Assembly: GCA_009885415.1 (NCBI GenBank)
Contig: VFKU01000232.1
Span: forward strand, 1-5,370
Length of the DNA stretch: 5,370 bases
From: Rhodothermota bacterium
GTDB taxonomy: Bacteria > Hydrogenedentota > Hydrogenedentia > Hydrogenedentales > GCA-2746185
Reading direction: 5' to 3'
The notes beneath the pieces are model-generated. The model saw only the letters and a program-made list of their open reading frames with translations. It did not search any database and had not been told where the DNA came from. A program made the position numbers and the translations under genes. Positions 1 through 5,370 of the stretch are shown here, piece by piece (the stretch's first letter is position 1; each line of letters starts with the position of its first letter).

Positions 1-126
1 CGCATGGCGCTGGACGAGGGGACGAATTGGTCGAAGATTCTAGGACTGGCCCTTGGGGCGACTTTCGTGTTGTGGTTCTTATACCAGGGATTTCAATTGG
101 TCGGCCGCTTCATGGAGAAGTATTAG
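1..126 (+). CDS. Small single-pass membrane protein or C-terminal end of a longer protein (left edge)
   Basis: The frame is open from the left edge to the TAG at 124-126. An in-frame ATG at 4 would give a complete 40-residue peptide, but its ribosome binding site would lie off the window, so a truncated longer protein is equally possible. The product has a short polar start (MALDEGTNWSK), one hydrophobic helix of about 20 residues (ILGLALGATFVLWFLYQGF) and a short basic, amphipathic tail ending in FMEKY. This looks like a tail-anchor or a single-pass inner-membrane segment. I do not recognise a family. Its stop codon is one base before the GTG start of the phospholipase D gene, and that gene's Shine-Dalgarno sequence lies inside this coding region. 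The two are therefore probably co-transcribed and translationally coupled, which hints at a shared envelope role; that is inference only. Confidence 0.55.
   Translation, partial: RMALDEGTNWSKILGLALGATFVLWFLYQGFQLVGRFMEKY
114..118 (+). promoter_or_regulatory. Ribosome binding site of the phospholipase D gene
   Basis: GGAGA lies nine bases before the GTG at 128, inside the last codons of the upstream reading frame. It supports GTG 128 over the more distal TTG at 53, which would add an unlikely Cys/Trp/Arg-rich leader overlapping the upstream gene. A TTG at 182 behind a G-rich stretch is a second possibility and would give a shorter signal peptide. Confidence 0.5.
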
Positions 127-127
127 G

Positions 128-1897
128 GTGCGTCGGCGCGGGCGAGCCGTGCGTGCCGCGACGTCTAGCCGGGGGCGGATCTTGCTGCGCACGCTAATTT
201 TTTCTGTCCTGTTCTCGGCGGCGGCGGCCTCTGCGGAGGACCCCGCGCGCGGTGCGATCGCATCGCCCCTGCTGGACTTGGCCGAGCGGGTGTCGGCCGA
301 ACACCACGGCAGCCCGGGCGCGCGCGACGGGCACTATGCGAGTTCGGTGGAGTACGCCTACGACGCACTGCTGCTGCGGGTGCACCTGATTCGCGCGGCG
401 CGCCGCTCGATCGATGTTCAGACTTTCATATGGGCGGGAGACGAGTCCTCGGATTTGTTGGCCTACGAACTGGTGCAGGCCGCGCGGCGCGGGGTAAAGG
501 TCCGGATCCTTGTGGACAGCATGGGGACCGAAGGCGCGGCGCGGCGGATCGGTTTCAACGAGAGCACCTACCCGAACATCGAGATCAAGATCTACCGTCC
601 GGCGGCGCGGCGGCTGAATCCCGGCGCGCCCCGGCGCGTGATCAGCTTTCTGCTGCCGCTCGGCGCGAACCAGCGTATGCACAACAAGCTGATGCTGGTG
701 GACGGCGTGTTGGGGATTACCGGCGGGCGGAACGTCGGCAACGAATATTTCGGGCTGGCGACGGGTTACAACTTCAAGGATCGCGACGTGATTGTCGCGG
801 GCCCGCAGGCCGCGGAGATGGCGCGATCCTTCGAGGCGTACTGGGAGTTCAGGCGCTCGTACTTTAACTACCATCTGAAGGACGTGGCGGCGCTGGTAAA
901 GAGGGGCCTGACCCGCCCGGAGCTGACGCGCGAGGGCGCGCGGCTGGACACGATGTTCGCCGCGGCGGATCATGACGCAAACGACGCAGGGATCATCCAG
1001 CGGGCCTTTGTGGACACGATGATGCCGGTGGATTCGCTCGAGTTTGTCGCCGATGCGCCGGGGCGGAAGACGCGCTTTGCCTATACGAACATTGAGACCA
1101 AGAGCCGGGTGGCCGACTCCTTCTGGGCGGCGCTGGAGGATGCGCGCGAGGAGTTGCTCATGCAGACGCCGTACACCATTTTTGATCTGCGCGCGCGGCA
1201 CCAGTTCCGCAAACACTCACGCCAGGCGCCGGAGTTGCGCGTGCGCATCTCGACCAACAGCCTGGCGGCGGCGGACCATACGGTGACGTACGCGGCGAAC
1301 TACCGGCTGCGGACGACGGTCGTGAACGGGCTGCACTTTGAGGTCTACGAGATGAAGCCACACCCAGAGATGCTGGGAGAACACCTGCCGCGCTTCGAGG
1401 AACTCAAGCAGCGGGCGCGTGACGCGGGCCAGGCGACCGACCCCTACTTGAGCATCCACGCGAAAACCTACGTGTTCGACGGGCGCACCGCGTACATCGG
1501 CACGCTGAACTTCGATCCGCGGTCGATCTACGTCAATAGCGAGTGCGGCGTGTTTATCGAGGACGCGAACTTCGCCTCGGCCTTGCGAGATACGCTGCTG
1601 CGCGACATGAGCGCGCCGAACAGTTGGGTGATTGCAAGGAACCGGTACTGGTTGGGTTTCGTCAACGGACCGATCGAGGCGGTGTCGGCCGCGCTGCCGA
1701 TCAACCCGTGGCCGCTGCAAAACACGAGCAGCTACCAACTTAAACCGGGCGCGGCGGAGGTACCGCCACACGACCCGAAGTTTTACGAAAATTACGAAGA
1801 CGTCGGCCGCTTTCCCGAGACGAACGGCCTCGAACCGCGGCGAATTATGACGAGCATCTACAAGACCTTCGGCATGGCGACGACGCCCTTACTCTGA
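128..1897 (+). CDS. Secreted/periplasmic phospholipase D family protein, ClsC (YmdC)-like cardiolipin synthase
   Basis: A 589-residue protein with two HKD catalytic motifs. The first is H185-N-K187 with D192 (HNKLMLVD), followed by GGRN at 199-202 and NEYF. The second is H444-A-K446 with D451 (HAKTYVFD), followed by GTLNFDPRS at 458-466. The arginine-rich stretch leading to RMHNK, then GGRN-x2-EYF, is typical of the ClsC/YmdC branch. E. coli ClsC makes cardiolipin from phosphatidylglycerol and phosphatidylethanolamine, so a phosphatidyl transfer reaction is the best guess; phospholipase or nuclease activity cannot be excluded. The N-terminus has a basic region, the hydrophobic core TLIFSVLFSAAAA and an ASA cleavage site after residue 36. 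There is no lipobox cysteine, so export as a soluble or peripheral protein is predicted. It is longer than E. coli ClsC (about 470 residues) because of the signal peptide and insertions, including one between the motifs around residues 280-320. The C-terminal PLL ending resembles the family's usual end, so the gene looks intact. GTG 128 was chosen for its Shine-Dalgarno site and coupling to the upstream gene. Confidence 0.9.
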   Translation: MRRRGRAVRAATSSRGRILLRTLIFSVLFSAAAASAEDPARGAIASPLLDLAERVSAEHHGSPGARDGHYASSVEYAYDALLLRVHLIRAARRSIDVQTFIWAGDESSDLLAYELVQAARRGVKVRILVDSMGTEGAARRIGFNESTYPNIEIKIYRPAARRLNPGAPRRVISFLLPLGANQRMHNKLMLVDGVLGITGGRNVGNEYFGLATGYNFKDRDVIVAGPQAAEMARSFEAYWEFRRSYFNYHLKDVAALVKRGLTRPELTREGARLDTMFAAADHDANDAGIIQRAFVDTMMPVDSLEFVADAPGRKTRFAYTNIETKSRVADSFWAALEDAREELLMQTPYTIFDLRARHQFRKHSRQAPELRVRISTNSLAAADHTVTYAANYRLRTTVVNGLHFEVYEMKPHPEMLGEHLPRFEELKQRARDAGQATDPYLSIHAKTYVFDGRTAYIGTLNFDPRSIYVNSECGVFIEDANFASALRDTLLRDMSAPNSWVIARNRYWLGFVNGPIEAVSAALPINPWPLQNTSSYQLKPGAAEVPPHDPKFYENYEDVGRFPETNGLEPRRIMTSIYKTFGMATTPLL

Positions 1898-1911
1898 GGC
1901 CTTGTTCAGAG
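1892..1911. terminator. Small palindrome between convergent genes, possible weak bidirectional terminator
   Basis: CTCTGA at 1892-1897 and TCAGAG at 1906-1911 form a perfect 6-bp inverted repeat around the 8-nt loop GGCCTTGT. The stem includes the TGA stop of the phospholipase D gene on one strand and the TGA stop of the convergent gene on the other. No T-tract follows in either direction, so this does not meet the definition of an intrinsic terminator and may be chance. Confidence 0.25.
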
Positions 1912-2496
1912 GGCGTAGTCCGATTGGTCTTTCTTGCGGCGCACGTTGCGCAGCCGGATTTTGATGCTGGGGTCATAGCTCGGGTCGCCGGAACGCCGCC
2001 ATTTGTCTATCAGCGTTTCGATTTTCGCCTCGTTCGACGGCGTGTAGTTTTTCAGCAGGTACTCGATCTCGTCTTTGATGCGTTTGTGGGTCGCGGGACC
2101 GGCGCCGGCCTTGGCGCGCTCCATCATCTGTTTGCGGCCGGTCTCGATTTCTTCCATGCGCGCGCGACGTTCCGCGCCGCCGGCGCGCCATTTGCGGAAT
2201 TCGTCGAGCACCATCGCGCGAAACGCGTCACGCTGGGCGGCGGCTTCGGGCGTGCCCAGCGATTCGAGACGCTGCAACTCGGTGAGCCAAGCGTCGAGTT
2301 TCGCGTAGCGATCGCGCAGGCGCCGGCGCTCCGCGGAATCGGCGGTGGCGGTAAAGTCCGAATTGATCCTCGTAGCCTCATTGCGCATGAGGTGAGCGAG
2401 GTCGTCCGTTTCGACGATTAAATCCAAGTCCCCATCGGGGACTTCGGGTTTTGCATTCTCCTCGACCAGCGCTTTACGAAGTTCTTCAGGGTCCAT
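1906..2496 (-). CDS. Hypothetical highly charged, helix-rich protein
   Basis: A 196-residue protein of no family I recognise. It starts with an acidic segment (MDPEELRKALVEENAK, then DGDLDLIVETDD to about residue 32). A long, mostly helical charged region follows at about 33-130, rich in Arg, Glu and Ala (for example ERRRLRDRYAKLDAWLTEL and ERRARMEEIETGRKQMM). After a Gly/Ala/Pro break come two more helices at about 137-168 and a strongly basic tail (IRLRNVRRKKDQ, 180-191). There is no signal peptide, membrane segment or cysteine, so it is probably cytoplasmic. The acidic-to-basic charge gradient with coiled-coil-like helices suggests a protein- or nucleic-acid-binding role, which is inference only. 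ATG at 2494-2496 is preferred over an upstream TTG at 2521-2523 because AAGGA lies ten bases before it. GC-rich codon use matches the flanking host genes, supporting a genuine resident gene. It converges on the phospholipase D gene with an 8-nt gap and diverges from the LRR gene. Confidence 0.75.
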   Translation of the reverse strand: MDPEELRKALVEENAKPEVPDGDLDLIVETDDLAHLMRNEATRINSDFTATADSAERRRLRDRYAKLDAWLTELQRLESLGTPEAAAQRDAFRAMVLDEFRKWRAGGAERRARMEEIETGRKQMMERAKAGAGPATHKRIKDEIEYLLKNYTPSNEAKIETLIDKWRRSGDPSYDPSIKIRLRNVRRKKDQSDYAL

Positions 2497-2687
2497 AATC
2501 TTTAGATCCTTCGGTGGTCCCAAGGGGCACCACTAAGGTAAGGAGAGCAAAGCACGGAAGCAAGCTGCTAACCCCTAGTCGCCGCAGAAGATATTGGACA
2601 TACGCGAATCGCTGCTGGAATCAAGAATCGTGTAGGATCACACTGAATCCCGCTTCGATCGATTTGACTCTTTGGTGCCACGCCATC
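2497..2687. other. Intergenic spacer between divergent genes
   Basis: These 191 bases separate the minus-strand hypothetical gene from the plus-strand LRR gene and should hold both promoters. I see no convincing -35/-10 pair for either direction. TTGACT at 2664-2669 resembles a -35 box, but 17 bases downstream it reaches only the LRR start codon itself. An imperfect hairpin (GTGGT 2514-2518 with ACCAC 2529-2533) lies just upstream of the minus-strand gene. The LRR frame stays open leftward to 2514, but that stretch encodes an improbable Arg/Cys/Trp-rich sequence and lacks a good start. No tRNA or other recognisable RNA was found. Confidence 0.5.
2507..2511 (-). promoter_or_regulatory. Ribosome binding site of the charged hypothetical protein
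   Basis: On the minus strand AAGGA stands ten bases before the ATG at 2494-2496. The alternative in-frame TTG at 2521-2523 has no such sequence, so this site decides the start. Confidence 0.45.
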
Positions 2688-3743
2688 ATGCCCTTGTCCA
2701 AGGACATACCCTACCGCGGTGTACGAGAGTTTCATCATTCCATTAGCCCCGCCGAAGTAAAAAAATTAGCCTCCGACAAAGATGTTAAAGTATTGCTTGC
2801 CCAAGAACCTGCAGACGCTGCAACTTGGGATCTTCTCAACACCGAATTCTTCTCCCGGCGGCCTGAAGTAAGACTTGTATACATCAACTATGGATCGACG
2901 TGTGATCTCGCTTTTCTGAAACGATTGTCGAACGTGCGCCGCTTAGCGGCGCGTAGCATAGGCGATACAGAAGGCGTCTCATGTATCCGTCATCTCTCGA
3001 AATTGGAGCTTTTGTCGCTTAGCATCTCCTCCCTGGACACTTTCGAGTTCTTGCGAGATCTTGAGCCGGAAGGGTTGGTGGAATTTTCTCTCGGAGAAAC
3101 GCATTCAAAGAAACCGAGCCTAAAAGTACTTGAACACTTTCCCCAGATCGAGACTCTCTACATTGAAGGACAGAGCAAAGACGTTGAAGCCATTGGAGCG
3201 CTCCGCCGCCTGAAAGACTTGACACTACGTTCGGTTACCGCAAAGAATCTGGATTTTCTTTCCGGGCTCTCCGAATTGTGGTCGTTGGACATAAAACTTG
3301 GGGGTACTAGAAATTTGGCCGCGCTCGCGCGCTCGAAAAGTATTAAATACTTGGAGCTTTGGCTAATCAGAAAACTCGACGATCAGGATCTTGAGCCGAT
3401 CGGCCACATGGAAGGATTGCAATACCTGTTCCTGCAAGCACTTCGCAATGTGCGCAGACTTCCCGACATGACTCGTTTGTGGAATTTACGCCGTCTCAAA
3501 TTATGGGAGTTGTCGGGACTGGAGAGCATTGAATCGATACTAACAGCGCCGGCACTTGAGGAATTAATCCAGGCTCCGGCATTCAATTGGCAACCCGAAC
3601 AGTATGCCCCTTTACTTAATACAGGAAGAATCAGGGCCATGAGTCTTGCCCTAGGCAACAAGAAAAAAAGCGCCAAGTTCGCTGAGATGCTACTACAACA
3701 CGGCGTTTCCGGAAATATAAATGATCCTTTCAAGTATCGTTGA
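2688..3743 (+). CDS. Cytoplasmic leucine-rich-repeat protein, AT-richer than neighbours
   Basis: A 351-residue protein with no signal peptide or membrane helix. After an N-terminal domain of about 73 residues come roughly ten leucine-rich repeats of 22-25 residues at about 74-300, e.g. LAFLKRLSNVRRLAARS, LDFLSGLSELWSLDIKLGG and LPDMTRLWNLRRLKLW. A C-terminal cap at about 300-351 ends in DPFKYR. The repeats follow L-x2-L-x2-L-x2-L-x-L spacing, which builds a curved protein-binding solenoid. No enzymatic domain is visible, so it probably acts by binding another protein. The order of distinctive blocks (LYIEG, LWSLDIKLGG, KYLELW) recalls standalone LRR proteins scattered among unrelated bacteria; that is memory, not a search. 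Sampled lines of this gene are about 43-48% GC, against about 57-77% in flanking genes, and codons include many A/T-ending ones, which suggests horizontal acquisition. ATG 2688 was chosen because no later in-frame ATG exists until deep in the repeats; only a weak GGTG precedes it, so the start is moderately certain. Confidence 0.82.
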   Translation: MPLSKDIPYRGVREFHHSISPAEVKKLASDKDVKVLLAQEPADAATWDLLNTEFFSRRPEVRLVYINYGSTCDLAFLKRLSNVRRLAARSIGDTEGVSCIRHLSKLELLSLSISSLDTFEFLRDLEPEGLVEFSLGETHSKKPSLKVLEHFPQIETLYIEGQSKDVEAIGALRRLKDLTLRSVTAKNLDFLSGLSELWSLDIKLGGTRNLAALARSKSIKYLELWLIRKLDDQDLEPIGHMEGLQYLFLQALRNVRRLPDMTRLWNLRRLKLWELSGLESIESILTAPALEELIQAPAFNWQPEQYAPLLNTGRIRAMSLALGNKKKSAKFAEMLLQHGVSGNINDPFKYR

Positions 3744-3787
3744 ACGGTCCAAAGTCGAAGGACTACGAGGATTCATATACCTTCGTG

Positions 3788-3793
3788 TAAAAT
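3788..3793 (+). promoter_or_regulatory. Candidate -10 element upstream of dus
   Basis: TAAAAT preceded directly by TG lies about 37 bases before the dus start, in the AT-richest part of the 86-nt gap after the LRR gene. No good -35 box is seen 16-18 bases upstream, so this is only a weak candidate for a separate dus promoter. Confidence 0.2.
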
Positions 3794-3817
3794 TCGAGCA
3801 GTAACTTCCCGCACGTC

Positions 3818-3821
3818 GAGG
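3818..3821 (+). promoter_or_regulatory. Ribosome binding site of dus
   Basis: GAGG sits eight bases before the GTG at 3830, supporting that non-ATG start. The resulting protein begins MFKIGPIELDRPVVLAPM, the usual spacing for this family's first FMN-binding segment. Confidence 0.55.
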
Positions 3822-3829
3822 TTAATTCC

Positions 3830-4813
3830 GTGTTCAAGATTGGCCCGATAGAACTCGACCGCCCCGTGGTGCTTGCACCGATGGAGGACGTGTCGGACAT
3901 CCCCTTCCGGCAGATTTGCAAGGAGCGGGGGGCGGACCTCGTGTATACGGAATTCACGAACGTCGAGGCGATCTCGCGGAACGTGCCGCGGGCGATCCAC
4001 AAAATCCGCGTGACGGAGGACGAGCGGCCGGTCGCGATTCAGTTGTACGGCAGCAACGGCGAATCGCTCGAGCGGGCGGCGGAGATCGCGAGCGCGCTCG
4101 GGCCCGACTTCATCGACATCAACTGCGGGTGCTGGGTGAAGAAGGTAGCGGGGCGCGGCGATGGCGCGGGTTTGTTGCGCGATCTGAAACGCTTCGAGTT
4201 CGTGGTGCAGTCGGTGATGCGCGGGACGCGGCTGCCGGTGACGGTGAAGACGCGGCTCGGGTGGGACGAGGGCAGCTTCGTCATCGAGGAGGTCGCGCGG
4301 ATGCTCGCGGCGAACGGCGTGCAGGCGCTTACGGTGCATTGCCGGACGCGCTGCCAGGGTTATGAGGGCCGGGCCGATTGGTCGTGGCTGCCACGCATTA
4401 AGGAAGCGGCGCCGGACCTTCCCTTACTGGCGAATGGGGATATCGTGACGCCGGAGGACGTGGCCGAAGTGCTGCGCCTCGGGGCGGACGGCGCGATGAT
4501 CGGCCGGGGCGCGATCGAGAACCCGTGGATTTTCGGGCAGGCGAAGCATTTCCTCGCGACGGGCGAGCACTTGCCCGCGCCGAGTCACGAAGATCGAATC
4601 GAATTGTGCCTGCGCCACTTGAAGGACAACGCGGCATATCGCGGCGAGGAACGCGGGGTGACTTCGTTCCGGAAATTCTACGCGTATTACCTCAAGGGCA
4701 TGACGGACTCGTCGCGCGTGCGGATTTCGTTGATGGCGCATACGCAGGTCGCGCCGATCGAGGAGGCGCTGCGGGGGTATCTAGCGGTTTTGGGCGAGCG
4801 GGTGGGGGCCTAA
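3830..4813 (+). CDS. dusB: tRNA-dihydrouridine synthase, DusB group
   Basis: A 327-residue cytoplasmic flavoenzyme that uses FMN and NADPH to reduce uridine to dihydrouridine in the tRNA D-loop. Length matches the family (E. coli DusB is about 320). The TIM-barrel motifs appear in order: LAPMEDVSDIPFR (15-27) for FMN phosphate/isoalloxazine contact; TEF near 41; QLYGS near 71; DINCGCWVKKV (95-105) carrying the catalytic cysteine, presumably C101; KTRLGW (140-145); VHCRTRCQGYEG (169-180) with H170; NGDI (202-205); and IGRGA with NPWIF (from 224) for FMN phosphate. A C-terminal helical domain for tRNA binding follows from about 245. The canonical G-C-P is G-C-W here and extra cysteines occur at 99, 171 and 175, while the catalytic position is kept, so activity is expected. 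GC-rich codon use matches the host. It follows the LRR gene by 86 nt on the same strand but is probably transcribed independently. Assignment to DusB rather than another Dus subfamily rests on the VKKV motif and overall length. Confidence 0.93.
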   Translation: MFKIGPIELDRPVVLAPMEDVSDIPFRQICKERGADLVYTEFTNVEAISRNVPRAIHKIRVTEDERPVAIQLYGSNGESLERAAEIASALGPDFIDINCGCWVKKVAGRGDGAGLLRDLKRFEFVVQSVMRGTRLPVTVKTRLGWDEGSFVIEEVARMLAANGVQALTVHCRTRCQGYEGRADWSWLPRIKEAAPDLPLLANGDIVTPEDVAEVLRLGADGAMIGRGAIENPWIFGQAKHFLATGEHLPAPSHEDRIELCLRHLKDNAAYRGEERGVTSFRKFYAYYLKGMTDSSRVRISLMAHTQVAPIEEALRGYLAVLGERVGA

Positions 4814-4821
4814 GGGGAAGA

Positions 4822-4840
4822 GTCGGACTTGTCGGACAGG
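4822..4840. repeat. Short 9-nt-period GTCGGAC tandem repeat
   Basis: GTCGGACTT (4822-4830) is followed directly by GTCGGACAG (4831-4839), with a third unit decaying after GTC into the stop of the minus-strand gene. It fills most of the 30-nt gap between the convergent dus and epimerase genes. It is too short to fold as a terminator. Confidence 0.5.
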
Positions 4841-4843
4841 TCA

Positions 4844-5370
4844 CTAGGCTTTGGATTGGCCCAAGGTCCAGGCGACGGTGCGGCGGATGCCTTCGCGCAG
4901 CGGGATTTTGGGGTCGTAGCCGAGGATCGCCCGGGCCTTGCCGATGTTCGCCACGTAATGCGTGACTTCGCCGACGCGCGGCGGCTCGACGGTCATGTTC
5001 GGCTCGATGCCGAGTTCCTCGCCGATGTACTGCGCCATCGACACGAGGCTGTGGCCCTGCCCGTAGGCGAGGTTGATGGTGTGGTTGTGGACATTGCCGG
5101 CGACGAGCGACTCCATCCCGCGGAGGACGCCGTCGACGCAATCATCCACGTAGGTGAAATCGAGCACCTTGTCCTTGCCGAAGACCACGATCGGCTCGCC
5201 ACGGCGCACGCGACGAATGAAAAGCGGAATGACCCGCTCCATGCGCTCGATGTCGTTGTCGAAACGGCCGTAGACGTTGCTGAAGCGGAAGATGATGTAG
5301 GGTAGGTCGTAGCACTGCGCGTAGGAATAGACCAGCGCCTCGCCGGCGATCTTGCTGGCGGAGTAGGGGC
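4844..5370 (-). CDS. NAD-dependent sugar epimerase/dehydratase (extended SDR), C-terminal part, runs off the right edge
   Basis: The frame is open from the right edge to TAG at 4844-4846, giving about 175 residues of a protein normally 310-330 long; the N-terminal Rossmann GxxGxxG region is outside the window. At the edge the catalytic YxxxK motif is visible as PYSASKIAGE (Tyr codon 5363-5365, Lys codon 5351-5353). It is followed by FRFSNVYGR, the usual substrate-pocket segment, IPLFIRRVRRGEPIVVFG, the DFTYVDDCVDGVL motif, and the C-terminal RVGEVTHYVANIGKARAILGY region followed by EGIRRTVAW. This order is that of UDP-glucose 4-epimerase/GalE-like and related nucleotide-sugar epimerases or dehydratases. 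They act in the cytoplasm to supply sugars for capsule, O-antigen or glycoprotein synthesis. Substrate cannot be told from this part. An ATG at 5240-5242 is internal and not the start. The gene converges on dus with a 30-nt gap. Confidence 0.93.
   Translation of the reverse strand, partial: PYSASKIAGEALVYSYAQCYDLPYIIFRFSNVYGRFDNDIERMERVIPLFIRRVRRGEPIVVFGKDKVLDFTYVDDCVDGVLRGMESLVAGNVHNHTINLAYGQGHSLVSMAQYIGEELGIEPNMTVEPPRVGEVTHYVANIGKARAILGYDPKIPLREGIRRTVAWTLGQSKA

Noticed and set aside
53..127. N-terminal extension of the phospholipase D gene from TTG at 53
   Set aside because: It overlaps the upstream frame, has no ribosome binding site, and puts an unlikely Cys/Trp/Ser-rich leader before a normal signal peptide.
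194..1216. 340-codon open frame on the minus strand opposite the phospholipase D gene
   Set aside because: It is Arg/His/Pro/Val-rich without recognisable motifs, and it lies antisense to a gene with clear HKD motifs. Long antisense frames are expected in GC-rich DNA.
2514..2687. N-terminal extension of the LRR gene by 58 residues
   Set aside because: The sequence is Arg/Trp/Cys-rich and unlike the rest of the protein, overlaps the leader of the divergent gene, and lacks a good start signal.
2664..2692. TTGACT as the -35 box of an LRR promoter
   Set aside because: The matching -10 position falls on the start codon region and reads CATGCC, which does not resemble a -10 box.
3756..3785. CGAAGG/CCTTCG inverted repeat after the LRR gene as a terminator
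   Set aside because: The stem is only 6 bp with an 18-nt loop and no following T-tract, so it does not qualify as an intrinsic terminator.
4692..5141. 149-codon minus-strand frame across the dus/epimerase junction
   Set aside because: It is Arg/Pro/Ala-rich and a shadow of the epimerase frame and of dus, both of which have clear family motifs.
4829..5305. 158-codon plus-strand frame opposite the epimerase, rich in Asp, Val, Ala and His
   Set aside because: It is the antisense shadow of a GC-rich epimerase gene, and no motifs or ribosome binding site support it.

Overview
The window comes from a GC-rich bacterium. It holds five genes or gene parts in the host's GC-rich style and one conspicuously AT-richer gene. 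The phylum cannot be fixed from this sequence. The mix of a secreted ClsC-type phospholipase D protein, a Dus enzyme with an unusual Cys-Gly-Cys-Trp active-site motif, and a 9-nt GTCGGAC intergenic repeat suggests an uncultured PVC/FCB-type lineage (Planctomycetes- or Hydrogenedentes-like) rather than a model proteobacterium. That is a weak inference.

Layout, left to right: (1) 1-126, plus strand: the end of a gene, or a complete 40-residue membrane peptide, with one transmembrane helix. (2) 128-1897, plus: a two-HKD phospholipase D superfamily protein of the ClsC/YmdC type with a signal peptide, starting one base after the previous stop, so probably translationally coupled. (3) 1906-2496, minus: a highly charged helical protein of unknown function, convergent with the PLD gene; both stop codons lie in one small palindrome. 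(4) 2497-2687: a 191-nt spacer between divergent genes with no RNA gene or convincing promoter. (5) 2688-3743, plus: a cytoplasmic leucine-rich-repeat protein, clearly lower in GC than its neighbours and the best candidate for a horizontally acquired gene. (6) 3830-4813, plus: a full-length tRNA-dihydrouridine synthase of the DusB group. (7) 4844-5370, minus: the C-terminal part of an NAD-dependent sugar epimerase/dehydratase (extended SDR), running off the right edge and convergent with dus.

The genes do not form one pathway. The membrane peptide and PLD protein look like an envelope/phospholipid pair. Dus is tRNA-modification housekeeping. The epimerase probably belongs to a nucleotide-sugar or surface-polysaccharide function whose other genes are off the window. 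The LRR gene sits alone between divergent and co-directional neighbours, as a single-gene insertion would. I found no CRISPR array, tRNA, rRNA, transposase or toxin-antitoxin pair, and nothing that amounts to a clear new multi-gene system. The LRR gene and the unknown charged protein are the least explained parts.
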